Positions 8,796 through 17,031 are shown, counted from the stretch's first letter. The stretch: 25,368 nt of DNA from Roseiarcus sp050015575 (GCA_050015575.1 JBEKBD010000030.1:1-25368); one strand, 5' to 3'. A program made the numbers and translations. Notes: generated from the letters alone by a model not told the origin.

Positions 8796-9827
8796 TCAAA
8801 GCTTCTTTCGCCGGAGGCCGTCGAAATAGACGATGATGATGATCAGAAAGCCGGTGATGATGCGCTGCCAGAACGAATTGAGGTTCAAAAGGTTCGCGCC
8901 GTTGTTGATCGTCGTCAGGATGAACGAGCCGATCAGCGGCCCGTGCACCGAACCGAGCGCGCCGAACAGGCTGGTGCCGCCGATCACCGACGAGGCGATC
9001 GCCTGCAGTTCCCAGCTATCGGCCTGCATCGGGTTGCCGATGCCGATGCGCATGGCGAGCAGCACGCCGACGAACGCGGCTAATGTCGACGAAACGATAT
9101 AGGCGAGATAGGTGATCGCCTTGACGTTGACGCCGGAGAGCCGCGCCGCCTCCATGTTGGAGCCGATGGCGTAGAGATAGCGTCCCCATCGACTCTGATG
9201 AAGCAGGAGGTAGGCGGGGACGGCGACGAGCAGCACCATCCAGAACAGCATCGGAACCGCGAACCACGACCCGTCGGTCCAGGGAAAGCCGAGGAAGCTC
9301 GCGCGCGAAAAGTCGGTGAAGGTGTAGTTGGAGATCGCGATCGTCGCGCCGTTGGTGATCACCAGTCCGATGCCGCGGAGCGAGTACATGGTCGCCAGCG
9401 TCATGATGAACGGCGGCAGGCCCATCTGCACCACGCCGAAACCGTGGAAGAGGCCAATGCAGAAACCGATCAGCACCGTTGCGAACACCGCGCCCGGGAT
9501 CGTCGTCAAGATGCCGAGCCCATGAGCGTTGAGCCCATCGACGTTGGTCAGCATCAGCGCGACGGCCATGCTGGCGAAGCCCGCCACCGCGCCGACGGAG
9601 AGGTCGATGCCGCAGGTGATGATGACGAAAGTCTCGCCGATCGCCAGAATGGCGATCATCGCGCCCTGGCGCAGCAGATTGGCGATATTGTTAGCGGTCC
9701 AGAACGACGTCGTCTCGAAGGACAGCGCGACCCACATCGCCAGCAAAAGCAGGAGCAACGTCAGCCCCAACAGCACGTTGAGCCCCCCGCCGCTCCGGCG
9801 CGCTTTCGAAACCTGTTGATCGCTCAT
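8796..9827 (-). CDS. sugar ABC transporter permease (RbsC/AraH type)
   Basis: This 343-residue integral membrane protein forms the channel of a CUT2-class importer for monosaccharides or polyols. It has an N-terminal hydrophobic helix (VLLGLTLLLLLLAMWVALSF) and the family phrases NIANLLRQGAMIAILAIGETFVII, GIDLSVGAVAGF, FLGFPWTDGSWF, GRYLYAIGSNMEAARLSGVNV, and SVIGGTSLFGALGSVHGPLIGS. About ten membrane segments can be read by eye. The segment around EAARLSGVNVKAI matches the cytoplasmic loop that contacts the ATPase in this class. The ATG at 9827 has GAGGAA directly before it. The ATPase gene ends 24 bp upstream, so the two are clearly one transcription unit. Confidence 0.93.
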   Translation of the reverse strand: MSDQQVSKARRSGGGLNVLLGLTLLLLLLAMWVALSFETTSFWTANNIANLLRQGAMIAILAIGETFVIITCGIDLSVGAVAGFASMAVALMLTNVDGLNAHGLGILTTIPGAVFATVLIGFCIGLFHGFGVVQMGLPPFIMTLATMYSLRGIGLVITNGATIAISNYTFTDFSRASFLGFPWTDGSWFAVPMLFWMVLLVAVPAYLLLHQSRWGRYLYAIGSNMEAARLSGVNVKAITYLAYIVSSTLAAFVGVLLAMRIGIGNPMQADSWELQAIASSVIGGTSLFGALGSVHGPLIGSFILTTINNGANLLNLNSFWQRIITGFLIIIIVYFDGLRRKKL

Positions 9828-9851
9828 TTCCTCGACACCCTCATTTTCGCA

Positions 9852-11414
9852 TCAAACGCCGATCGCTTCCGTCAAAACCGCTTCCTGCGACGCGTCCTTG
9901 TAGCTGTGGCTCGCGGCGATCCCGCCGCGTCGAAACACGTGCAGCGTGTCGGCCAACTCGTAGACTTCCGGAAGATAGGACGAGATCATGATCACGCCCG
10001 CGCCTTTCGCCAGCAGCGAACCGAGCAGGCGATAGATCTCGGCCTTGGTGCCGACGTCGACGCCGGTGGTCAACTCGTCGAAGATGAAGAGCTTGGCCCC
10101 GTGATTGAGCCACTTGCCGATGACGACCTTTTGTTGATTGCCGCCCGAAAGGCTGGTGATGAGCGCGGCGCGCGAAGCCGCCTTGATCTGCACGTCGTGA
10201 ATCTGCTGGTCGGCGCAGCTCGCTTCTTTCCTCAGATTGATCAGCGGCCCGAAGGCGAGGCGCGGGTAGATCGGCAGATTGAGGTTGAGTCCGAGGCCGA
10301 GATTGAGGCATAGGCCCTGATCTCTTCGGCTTTCCGGCGCCAGGGCGATGCCGAGGTCCATCGCCGCGCGTTCGTTGCGGATCGTCACCTCGGCGCCCTT
10401 CCAAACGATCTTGCCGCCGGCGACGGGAAAGCGTCCGAACAGGCTCTGGACGAATTCGCTTCGTCCGGCGCCGATCAAGCCGTAGAGACCGACGATCTCG
10501 CCTTCGCGCACGCGGATCGAGATGTCGTGGAAGCCTCTGCCGCTGAGCCCCTCGGTTTCGAGAAGCATCGCGCCGAACGGGACTCTGCTCTTGTGGTAGA
10601 TCTGCTCGATCGTGCGATTGATCATCAGCGCGATGAGATCGGCCTCGTTGGTGTCGCTGACGCGGCGCGTGCCCACCAGCGCGCCGTCGCGCAGGATCGA
10701 CACGCGATCGCAGAGCTCGAACACTTCCTCGAGACGATGGCTGATGTAGACGATGGTCACGCCGTTCGCCTTGAGGCGGCGAATCAGCTTGAAGAGGGCG
10801 GCGGTTTCCTGACGGGTGAGATACGCGGTCGGCTCGTCGAAGATCAAAAATGTCGCGCCGCGCCGCTCGGCGCGCGCGGTCGCCACCAATTGCTGCTGGC
10901 CGATGGTGAGCGAGGAGAGGATTGCGCCGGCGGGCAGGTCGAAGCCGAGGTCGTCGAGCAGCTTCTGCGCCTCGCGCACCATCGCCCCGTGAGCGAGCAG
11001 GCCGCCCTGCGTCATTTCGTCGCCGAGGAAGATGTTGTTCGCCACGGTCAGGTGCGGGCAGAGCACGACCTCTTGGTGGACGGCGTTGATGCCGAGGCCG
11101 ATCGCCTCGTGCGGATTGACCAGCGGAACCGGTTCGCCGCGCCAATAGACTTCGCCGGAGGTCCGGGGATAGACGCCGGTCAGCAGCTTGATCAGCGTCG
11201 ACTTGCCGGCGCCGTTTTCGCCGACGATCCCGTGGATTTCGCCTTGCTCGAACGTCAGATCGACCGCCTTCAGCGCGTGAGTGGCGCCGAAGCGCTTGTC
11301 GAGCTTGTGCAAGGAGAGGAGGGGGGCCGCGGTCGCGGCGGGGGTCGGCGAAGCTTGGGCAGGCATGGACATTTGGCTGTTCCAACCGACGGACAAGGCG
11401 TTGTCATTCATCAT
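9852..11414 (-). CDS. sugar ABC transporter ATP-binding protein, two fused NBDs (RbsA/MglA type)
   Basis: The protein (about 520 residues) has two nucleotide-binding domains in one chain, as usual for CUT2 sugar importers. The first has Walker A GENGAGKST, signature LTIGQQQ and Walker B LIFDEPT. The second has the degenerate Walker A GLIGAGRSE expected in this family, signature LSGGNQQK and Walker B LFIFDELTTGVD, where the usual Pro of DEPT is Leu. The start is uncertain. I give the longest ATG (11414), but ATGs at 11411 and 11372 are in frame. The 11372 ATG has a weak GGA upstream and would leave 18 residues before the first conserved strand. The region before the first domain is Ala/Pro-rich and looks disordered. 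It pairs with the permease downstream and the binding protein upstream. Confidence 0.92.
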   Translation of the reverse strand: MMNDNALSVGWNSQMSMPAQASPTPAATAAPLLSLHKLDKRFGATHALKAVDLTFEQGEIHGIVGENGAGKSTLIKLLTGVYPRTSGEVYWRGEPVPLVNPHEAIGLGINAVHQEVVLCPHLTVANNIFLGDEMTQGGLLAHGAMVREAQKLLDDLGFDLPAGAILSSLTIGQQQLVATARAERRGATFLIFDEPTAYLTRQETAALFKLIRRLKANGVTIVYISHRLEEVFELCDRVSILRDGALVGTRRVSDTNEADLIALMINRTIEQIYHKSRVPFGAMLLETEGLSGRGFHDISIRVREGEIVGLYGLIGAGRSEFVQSLFGRFPVAGGKIVWKGAEVTIRNERAAMDLGIALAPESRRDQGLCLNLGLGLNLNLPIYPRLAFGPLINLRKEASCADQQIHDVQIKAASRAALITSLSGGNQQKVVIGKWLNHGAKLFIFDELTTGVDVGTKAEIYRLLGSLLAKGAGVIMISSYLPEVYELADTLHVFRRGGIAASHSYKDASQEAVLTEAIGV

Positions 11415-11505
11415 CGGCGACGGCGCGCCGCCGCGCAAGCGCGCCGCCGCGGCGGGTCGACGCCAGACGCCGCGCGCATTCGGGCGCTGTGCGGCGAAAG
11501 GAGCC

Positions 11506-11541
11506 GGGATGAGGGGCGGAGTGGAGCGCGCCCCTCATCCC
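11506..11541. other. perfect 13-bp stem-loop between binding-protein and ATPase genes
   Basis: Arms GGGATGAGGGGCG (11506-11518) and CGCCCCTCATCCC (11529-11541) pair completely around a 10-base loop. There is no T run on the minus strand, so it is not a standard terminator. In periplasmic-binding-protein operons such stems often stabilise the upstream message or attenuate readthrough, raising binding protein over membrane subunits. It could also be a REP-like extragenic palindrome. Confidence 0.6.
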
Positions 11542-11619
11542 TCTCTTTGAAACGCGCCTGTCGTCATCGACCGCGAGGACCACAAGCGGCCGACGGCGGC
11601 GGGACGCGCGTCTTCTCGA

Positions 11620-12585
11620 TCACTTGACCTTCGGATACAGCAGCGCCTGTTGCTTTTCGCCGCCCATGTTGGCCTTGGTGATCAAGTTGGCGCCGGTGTC
11701 GACGAAGGCGTCGACTTTCTCGCCCTTGGAGGCGGCGAGCGCCGTCTTGACGCCGTCGTAACCCATTCGGTACGGGTCCTGCAGGACGAGGGCGTAGATC
11801 GTGCCGTCCTTGAGCATCCCGATCGTCTTGTCGTCGCCGTCGAAGCCGACCATCTTGATCGTGTCGGCCTTCTTGTTCTCCGCGATCGCCTGGCCGGCGC
11901 CTTGCGCCATGATCAGGTTGTTGGCGAAGACGCCGCGCAGGTTCGGGTTGGCGGTGATCAGGTCGGTCATGATGTTGAGCGCGGTCGTCGCCATGCCGTC
12001 GGCGTACTTGTCGGCGACCACCTTGAGGCCGGGATACTTGGCCAGTTCTTCAAGGAAGCCCTTCCTGCGCCCTTCCAGCGAGCCGACGCCCGGCAGCGAA
12101 GTGATCTGCGCCACTTCGCCTTCCGCCTTGCCATACTTTTCGGTGATCGCCTGAGCGAGACCGTCGGCGGCGATACGGCCGCCCTGGACGTTGTCGGTGG
12201 TCAAGAACGAGGTGAAGGCCTTCGAGTCGGCCGCGGAGTCGACGCCGATGATCGGCACTTTCTTGGCGGCTTCGTCGATCGGCTTGCCGAGCGCCTTGAA
12301 CTCGGTCGGCGCGATGACGACCGCGGCGGGCTTCCCGGCGACGGCGTTTTCAAGGATCGAAATCTGGCCGTTGATGTCCGATTCCGACTGGGCGCCGAGT
12401 TCGGGAACTTTGACGCCGAGGTCCGCGCCGGCCTTGCGGGCGCCGGCGAGCACGATCTGCCAATAGGGCGAGGTGGTGTCCTTGACGATGATCGGGATCG
12501 TGGTTTCGGCAGCGGCCGCGTAGCTCGGCGCGGCGAGGGCCGCGACCGAAATCATGGCGCTGGCGATAAGCAGTTTTTTCAACAT
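11620..12585 (-). CDS. periplasmic sugar-binding protein of an ABC importer (RbsB type)
   Basis: This 321-residue protein has a clear Sec signal peptide (MLKKLLIASAMISVAALAAPSYAAAA) followed by a mature domain of the Peripla_BP_4 fold. It opens with TIPIIVKDTTSPYWQIVLAGARKAG, a variant of the family's strand-helix start, and continues with AAVVIAPTEFKALGKPIDEA, VPIIGVDSAADSK, VGSLEGRRKGFLEEL, FANNLIMAQGAGQAI and VGFDGDDKTIGMLKDGTI. It captures the substrate and delivers it to the permease. A TTG six bases further upstream is also open, but GGAGG at 12593-12597 is 7 bases from the ATG at 12585 and only one from the TTG, so ATG is chosen. A short conserved frame ends two bases before this ATG and contains its ribosome binding site. 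The long-leader region before it is duplicated elsewhere in the window. Confidence 0.93.
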   Translation of the reverse strand: MLKKLLIASAMISVAALAAPSYAAAAETTIPIIVKDTTSPYWQIVLAGARKAGADLGVKVPELGAQSESDINGQISILENAVAGKPAAVVIAPTEFKALGKPIDEAAKKVPIIGVDSAADSKAFTSFLTTDNVQGGRIAADGLAQAITEKYGKAEGEVAQITSLPGVGSLEGRRKGFLEELAKYPGLKVVADKYADGMATTALNIMTDLITANPNLRGVFANNLIMAQGAGQAIAENKKADTIKMVGFDGDDKTIGMLKDGTIYALVLQDPYRMGYDGVKTALAASKGEKVDAFVDTGANLITKANMGGEKQQALLYPKVK

Positions 12586-12587
12586 TC

Positions 12588-12779
12588 TCAATCCTCCGAC
12601 ATTTGCGCTCTGGGAACCCTCCCTGGCGCTTCTTCGACCGCGCAGGCATGCGCGGACAAACTGGAGTTCGTTGGCGCTACGGGCGCTGACCGCGTGCAGG
12701 CCCGGCGGCCCGCTGGCGAGTTCGCCATGAATTGCGTTCGTGTCCGATGTCTCTTTCGTAGGCGGCCAGACGACTTCAA
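12588..12779 (-). CDS. 63-codon conserved leader ORF, copy A
   Basis: I do not recognise this ORF. It starts at a TTG, ends in a TGA two bases before the binding-protein ATG (TGAGAATG), and overlaps that gene's GGAGG. A frame of exactly the same length, with the same TTG position and the same TGA-NN-ATG junction, lies at 18045-18236. The two share TRT-FMA-SPA, then APTNS-LSA-A-AVEEAP. An internal ATG (12728) gives 46 residues in both copies. By my codon comparison, single-base changes are most frequent at the third position. The opposite strand is also open with the same wobble positions, so strand cannot be settled from that. It may be a translated leader or coupling peptide, or a conserved structured RNA that happens to be open. 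Confidence 0.35.
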   Translation of the reverse strand: MKSSGRLRKRHRTRTQFMANSPAGRRACTRSAPVAPTNSSLSAHACAVEEAPGRVPRAQMSED

Positions 12780-13095
12780 CGTGATGGCTCAGAGCTGCCT
12801 GAGACGCGAACGCGCGCTCATGGCTCCCATCGACACGGCTGGGGCGATTGCGGCGAATCTTCCGAAGGCCCTCATTCGATTTCCTCCACGAAATCCCTCG
12901 AGGACGGTGTGTCGTTCTCGTCCCTCCCTGCTCTTGGGACGCGCTCGTCCGCGGAAAGGAATTGACACTGAACGCGCGGCATAGTCAATACGTGTGTCGA
13001 GAAAAAAATAGACGTATGCGCAGTTTGGCGACGCCGCCCCGGCGCGGGGGCGACGGGCGAGGGGTTCGGGGCCGCGGCGGGCGCGCTCGGCGGAT
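12596..13095. repeat. duplicated control region, copy A
   Basis: This stretch aligns with 18040-18665. It begins at the ribosome binding site of the binding-protein gene and runs through the leader ORF, the 57-bp inverted-repeat element and about 75 bp beyond. Across the 255 bases from GGCGCTTCTTCGAC to CTCATTCGA the copies have no net indel. Shared blocks include GAGTTCGTTGGCGCT, TTCGCCATGAAT and TTCAACGTG. The remaining stretch to the aldo/keto reductase start (13096-13273) shows no other signal I can support. Confidence 0.85.
12961..13017. promoter_or_regulatory. 57-bp nested inverted-repeat element, copy A (putative operator/promoter)
   Basis: Two inverted repeats overlap by two bases: ATTGAC-N17-GTCAAT (12961-12989) and ATACGT-N18-ACGTAT (12988-13017). 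The copy at 18532-18588 agrees at 51 of 57 bases, and at 33 of 34 from GTCAAT to the end. TTGACA (rightward) and TTGACT (leftward) could serve as -35 hexamers, but the bases 17 further on (TCAATA or TCAATT) are poor -10 matches. Direction of transcription is therefore unresolved. A binding site for the nearby LacI-type regulator is the natural guess. Confidence 0.6.
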
Positions 13096-13273
13096 CATGG
13101 CGTAGGACAAACGCCCGGCGTCGATCGCCTGGGAGATCGATCGGCGGCGGGAGGAGGCCAGTCGTGCGGCGGTCGTGTTCTGCGCCCGCGCGGAACGTTC
13201 CCGGCGCCCTTCGCCGACGCGCCTATCGTTCGGCGGCAATGTTTGAATCCCTATTCGCAATCGAGGAACGGAC

Positions 13274-14308
13274 ATGAGCGCAGCGGCTGAGAGCGGGTTC
13301 GAGCCTGTCGATCCGACGGCGATCCCACAGAGAACATTGCGCACCGGCGCCATGATGCCGGCCATCGGGCTCGGCACTTTCGGCTCCGATCACGTCGGGC
13401 CGAACGAGGTCGCCGCCGCGGTCAGGGGCGCGGCCGCGGTCGGCTACCGGCACTTCGATTGCGCGTCGGTGTACGGAAACGAGGGCGCCGTCGGCGCCGC
13501 GCTCGAAAAGATCGTCCGGGGCGGAGTGAAGCGCGAGGAACTCTGGATCACATCGAAACTATGGAACGACAAACACGGCGAAGAGGACGTGATCGCCTCG
13601 TGCCGGAAGACGCTGGCCGACCTGCGTCTCGATTATCTCGACCTGTTCCTCGTGCATTGGCCGTTTCCGAACTTCCACCCGCCGGGCTGCGACGTGACGT
13701 CGCGCAGCCCGGACGCCAAGCCCTACATTCATGCAAGCTACATGAAGACCTGGCGCCGAATGGAGGAGCTGGTCGATCGGAAGCTGGTTCGCCACATCGG
13801 CACGTCGAACATGACCATCCCCAAGCTGAAGCTGGTTCTGCGCGACGCGCGCATCATGCCGGCGGCGAACGAAATGGAGCTGCACCCGCATTTCCAGCAG
13901 CCCGAACTGTTCCGGTTCGTCGTCGACAACGGCATGCAGCCGATCGGCTACTGTCCGCTCGGTTCTCCGGGGCGCCCGGAGCGCGACCGCACGCCGGAAG
14001 ACACCGCGCCGCTCGAAGACCCGGTCGTCGTCGGGATCGCTCGGCGACATGCGATCCATCCCGCCAGCGTCTGCGTCAAATGGGCGGTGCAGCGCGGCCA
14101 AATTCCGATTCCGTTTTCAGTCAACCCGCGCAACTACGCGGCGAACCTGCGGGCCGCCGCCGGGGACTGGCTGAGCGACGAAGAGATGCAGGCGATCGCC
14201 GCGATCGATCGCCGCTGCCGTTTGATCAAAGGCCAAGTCTTCCTGTGGAAGGACGGACAAAGCTGGGAGGACCTCTGGGACGTCGAGGGAGAAATTACGC
14301 CGCCGTGA
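13274..14308 (+). CDS. aldo/keto reductase family oxidoreductase
   Basis: The 344-residue protein is an NAD(P)H-dependent TIM-barrel oxidoreductase that interconverts aldehydes or aldoses and alcohols in the cytoplasm. The catalytic tetrad is visible: D62 and Y67 in FDCASVYGNE, K95 in ITSKLWND and H128 in LFLVHWPFP. The C-terminal cofactor part includes GTSNMTIPKL, PAANEMELHPHFQQPEL, YCPLGSPGRP and IPIPFSVNPRNYAANL. Compared with short AKRs it has an N-terminal extension of about 20 residues and a longer loop after the catalytic His (NFHPPGCDVTSRSPDAKPY). The ATG at 13274 has GAGGAA at 13263-13268. It is divergent from the transporter operon and convergent with the mutarotase gene, and sits downstream of the 57-bp element. 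It may act on the same sugar or polyol, but the substrate cannot be told. Confidence 0.9.
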   Translation: MSAAAESGFEPVDPTAIPQRTLRTGAMMPAIGLGTFGSDHVGPNEVAAAVRGAAAVGYRHFDCASVYGNEGAVGAALEKIVRGGVKREELWITSKLWNDKHGEEDVIASCRKTLADLRLDYLDLFLVHWPFPNFHPPGCDVTSRSPDAKPYIHASYMKTWRRMEELVDRKLVRHIGTSNMTIPKLKLVLRDARIMPAANEMELHPHFQQPELFRFVVDNGMQPIGYCPLGSPGRPERDRTPEDTAPLEDPVVVGIARRHAIHPASVCVKWAVQRGQIPIPFSVNPRNYAANLRAAAGDWLSDEEMQAIAAIDRRCRLIKGQVFLWKDGQSWEDLWDVEGEITPP

Positions 14309-14311
14309 GGA

Positions 14312-14326
14312 GCGCCCGACGGGCGC
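14312..14326. terminator. short GC hairpin between convergent genes
   Basis: GCGCCC and GGGCGC pair around a 3-base loop in the 19-bp gap between the aldo/keto reductase stop and the mutarotase stop. The position fits a shared terminator, but neither side has a T run. Confidence 0.35.
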
Positions 14327-14327
14327 C

Positions 14328-14768
14328 TCAATCCGGGGGAACGACGCCCTTCTTGAGGATGAGGTTGCCGTAGAGGCGGCGTTCGCCGGTGGCGACAATA
14401 GCGAAACATCGCCGCGCGCGCTCGTAGAAGGCGAAGCGCTCGAGGCTGCCGAGCTTGAATTGCGGCCCCTCGCGCTTGGCGATGACGGCGCGAAATTCGG
14501 CGAAGATCGGCGGCTCGGCGTCGCCGGCGGCGGCGCCGACGACTTCCATGCGCCAGCACGCCTCGGGGACGTAAGTGTCGAGCGGCAGGACGCTGAGCAC
14601 GGCGTCGAGCGCGCGCGTCGCAGCGGCGGCGTCGAGCCTGACGACGTCGGGGCCCGCCGACTGCGCGGGATAATTGGCGTCGACGATGGCGATTTCGTCG
14701 CCGTGCCCCATCGCCCGCAGGGCATAGAGAAGATCGGGCGTCAACAGGGGATCGATCGCTTTGAGCAT
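14328..14768 (-). CDS. fucU: RbsD/FucU family sugar mutarotase
   Basis: The 146-residue protein matches the FucU branch of the RbsD/FucU family in length and motifs. It opens MLKAIDPLLTPDLLYALRAMGHGDEIAIVDANYPA, where the GHGDE block holds the catalytic His of the family. It ends RRLYGNLILKKGVV, which matches the family's sugar-contacting C-terminal Tyr/Asn segment. These enzymes speed interconversion of sugar anomers in the cytoplasm. The ATG at 14768 has GGAGGAG about nine bases upstream, and the gene starts 41 bp after the GatZ-family gene, as the last member of the operon. A frame extends upstream antisense to other genes and is not part of it. The natural sugar could be fucose-like or another aldose or ketose; the symbol reflects family similarity only. 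Confidence 0.88.
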   Translation of the reverse strand: MLKAIDPLLTPDLLYALRAMGHGDEIAIVDANYPAQSAGPDVVRLDAAAATRALDAVLSVLPLDTYVPEACWRMEVVGAAAGDAEPPIFAEFRAVIAKREGPQFKLGSLERFAFYERARRCFAIVATGERRLYGNLILKKGVVPPD

Positions 14769-14809
14769 GGCTGCGGCTCCTCCAAGAATTTCAACCTGCG
14801 GGCGCTTCT

Positions 14810-16084
14810 TCAGCGCGAAGACGCGCAGGCCTCCGCGTAGGGTCTGAGCGCTTCGTCGATTGAGGCGAGCGCCAACCGCTCGCATGCTTCGTCGGCCGCC
14901 GACGCGGTCGGAACCCGTCGAGAAAGAAATTGTTGCAGCAGCGGAGCGGGGATAGCGACGCCCGAGAGCGCGGCCGTCAGGCGTTCGACAGCCGCCTTCG
15001 CATCGGGGTGCGGCCAGTAATAGCGGATCCGGTCGGAGTAGGAATAGTGGCGCCATAGACGTTGTTCGTCGGCGTCGCCGGGATAATACGGCGCCCACCA
15101 GCGGGGCTCGGCGAGCATCAATCGCTCCATCGTGGCGGCGAGCGCCCGCCGCGGATAACTCGGCGACAATTCGGAAGCGATCAGATCGAGACCATAGAGC
15201 GTCTGACGCAGCGCGAAGGTCAGAGCAGGGCCGACCTTGAGGATGCAAAACCGATCTCGAACCAGTTCGGCGAGGCGGGTAGGGGGCTGATAGTCCGTCG
15301 AATGCGCCTCGAACACCAGATTGGCGTCGGCGAGCGCACGAGAGAGCGGCTGCGCGCGGACGGGGTCGTATTCGATCACCGTCTCGTGGCCGAATTCGAC
15401 GCCGGGCTGCACGACGAGCGCGACGATCCGTTGCAGGGCGGCCTCCAGCCCGGCCGACTCGAAGGCGCGTCGAAAGGTCGCCAACGTCGCGCGCGCGCGT
15501 TCGGGCGACGTCGGCTCGATGAAGTCGAGCGCGTGGCGAGCGCCGCCCGGCGGCGGCACTTCGGTGCCAATGACGTAGTAGGGCGCCGGGCGGCCTACCG
15601 CTCTCGCGGTCGCTTCGGCGACGCTCGCGAGGCGGGTTGCGCGTTGCGCGGTCATGGCGTCGTCGAGCGCCTCCGGTTCGCCGGCGCAGCCCATCGAAGC
15701 GTCGAGGTGGATCTTGCCGTAGCCGGCGGCGACATACGCCGCGACCATCGCTTCCGACTTCGCCATCGCCTGATCCGCGTCGAGTTTGCGCCACGGATTG
15801 GGGCCCAGGTGATCGCCGCCGAGGATGAGCTTGCGCGCGTCAAAACCGACACGCTCGGCGATCGACTTGACCTGCGCCGCAAAATCACGCGGCGTCATCC
15901 CGGTGTAGCCGCCTTCGTGATTGACCTGGTTGCAGGTGGCCTCGATCAGCGCCGGCGCGCCGTCCTGCTTGCAACGCCTCAGCGCGGCCTCGATCACGCT
16001 CGGATGGGAAGAGCATATGGAAGGAATCCCCGCGATCTCGCCGGCGCGGCGTCGCTCCAACAGCTCGGCCAAGGCGTTGGTCAC
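14810..16084 (-). CDS. GatZ/KbaZ family protein (PF08013), possible tagatose-6-phosphate 4-epimerase
   Basis: This 424-residue protein belongs to the family first known as the non-catalytic subunit of tagatose-1,6-bisphosphate aldolase. It has the usual length and the TIM-barrel motifs PSICSSHPSVIEAAL, LIEATCNQVNHEGGYTGMTP, LILGGDHLGPNPW and KIHLDASMGCAGEP. The matching catalytic subunit (GatY/KbaY class II aldolase) is absent from the cluster. A family member in Agrobacterium tumefaciens was shown to epimerise tagatose 6-phosphate to fructose 6-phosphate in a cluster with a PfkB kinase and an ABC importer, which fits this context better. The start is a GTG at 16084 overlapping the kinase stop by four bases (GTGA), a sign of translational coupling. 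The His and Asp in GGDHLGP are candidate metal or substrate ligands. The epimerase assignment is inference. Confidence 0.9.
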   Translation of the reverse strand: MTNALAELLERRRAGEIAGIPSICSSHPSVIEAALRRCKQDGAPALIEATCNQVNHEGGYTGMTPRDFAAQVKSIAERVGFDARKLILGGDHLGPNPWRKLDADQAMAKSEAMVAAYVAAGYGKIHLDASMGCAGEPEALDDAMTAQRATRLASVAEATARAVGRPAPYYVIGTEVPPPGGARHALDFIEPTSPERARATLATFRRAFESAGLEAALQRIVALVVQPGVEFGHETVIEYDPVRAQPLSRALADANLVFEAHSTDYQPPTRLAELVRDRFCILKVGPALTFALRQTLYGLDLIASELSPSYPRRALAATMERLMLAEPRWWAPYYPGDADEQRLWRHYSYSDRIRYYWPHPDAKAAVERLTAALSGVAIPAPLLQQFLSRRVPTASAADEACERLALASIDEALRPYAEACASSR

Positions 16085-17031
16085 GTCATTGCTTCTTGCT
16101 TGGCGATGAGGGCGTCGAGATCCGCGAAGGTCGACGCTCCTTCCATCGGCCCCTTGACGGTCACCGCACGGGCGCCGGCCGCGTTGGCGTAGGCGAGCGA
16201 CCGCTCGATCGCCATGCCCTTGTCGCGGCAGACGGCGTATGTCGCGCCGAAGCAATCCCCGGCCCCGGTGGGGTCGACTTCGACGACTTTGAAAGCCGGC
16301 GCGCTGACGGTTCGCTCGCGCGTGAAGACCTCGGCGCCGGCGGCGCCGCGCTTCAGCGCGATTTCCTTCACGCCTTGCGAGATCAGCCGCCTCGCCGCCT
16401 CGCGTTCGTCGGCGGCGGGAGAGAAGAGCAAAATCTCTTCGCCGGAAGGCAAGAACAGGTCGGTCACGGCGAGGATTTGGCGAAGGGTCGCCGTCAACGC
16501 GGCGTCGCTCATCATTTCCTTGCGGATATTGGGATCGAACGAGACCGAGCCGCCCCTGGCCTTGATGATCTCGACCGCGTGCTCGACGATGATGCGAACC
16601 GCGGGGATCGTGAGGGCCGATCCCATCACGTGAATCCGGCTGGCCTTGGAGATCACTCGGCTCGCTTGTGGCGTCAGCGCGATTCTGCCGCTCGCGCTGT
16701 GCCGGATGTTGAAGACGAAATCCCGGCTGCCATCCGCGCGATAGCGCACGAAAGCCGTGCCGGTCGCGATGTCGGGATGCACTGCGATGGCGGAAACGTC
16801 GACGCCGTCGGCCGACAGACGGTCGACGTTCACGCGGCCAAAGTCGTCGTCGCCGACCGCGCCGATCATCGCGCAGTTCGCCCCGAGGCGCGCCGCCTGA
16901 TCGATGAAGATCGCCGGCGCCCCGCTGGGGAAGGGGCCGATGAGAATCTGGGCTTCGCGGAACCCGTTTCCGATCGTCGACGCCATGATCTCGACGAGGA
17001 TCTCGCCGGCGGTGACAAGCAGGGCTGACAT
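16081..17031 (-). CDS. PfkB family carbohydrate kinase (ketohexose kinase, perhaps tagatose kinase)
   Basis: This 316-residue kinase transfers phosphate from ATP to a sugar hydroxyl. The ribokinase/PfkB signature near the C-terminus is intact: DPTGAGDCFGA at 253-263, with the catalytic base at D259. Other family parts are GEILVEIM near the N-terminus, the GGxxx-like substrate stretch replaced by FPSGAPAIFIDQAARLG, GAVGDDDFGR (58-67), and SFDPNIRKE (164-172). Its ATG at 17031 shares a base with the dehydrogenase stop (TGATG), and its own stop overlaps the next gene, so three genes are tightly coupled. Between a polyol dehydrogenase and a GatZ-family protein, 6-phosphorylation of tagatose or a related ketohexose is the likely step. 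Fructokinase or 2-keto-3-deoxygluconate kinase activity cannot be excluded from sequence. Confidence 0.9.
   Translation of the reverse strand: MSALLVTAGEILVEIMASTIGNGFREAQILIGPFPSGAPAIFIDQAARLGANCAMIGAVGDDDFGRVNVDRLSADGVDVSAIAVHPDIATGTAFVRYRADGSRDFVFNIRHSASGRIALTPQASRVISKASRIHVMGSALTIPAVRIIVEHAVEIIKARGGSVSFDPNIRKEMMSDAALTATLRQILAVTDLFLPSGEEILLFSPAADEREAARRLISQGVKEIALKRGAAGAEVFTRERTVSAPAFKVVEVDPTGAGDCFGATYAVCRDKGMAIERSLAYANAAGARAVTVKGPMEGASTFADLDALIAKQEAMT

Noticed and set aside
12586..12591. TTG start for the sugar-binding protein
   Set aside because: It would sit one base from the GGAGG site. The ATG six bases later has proper spacing and begins a standard signal peptide.
9198..13000. Long plus-strand frames opposite the ABC transporter genes
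   Set aside because: They are antisense to genes with unmistakable ABC motifs and have Arg/Asp/Gly/Val-rich composition typical of shadow frames.
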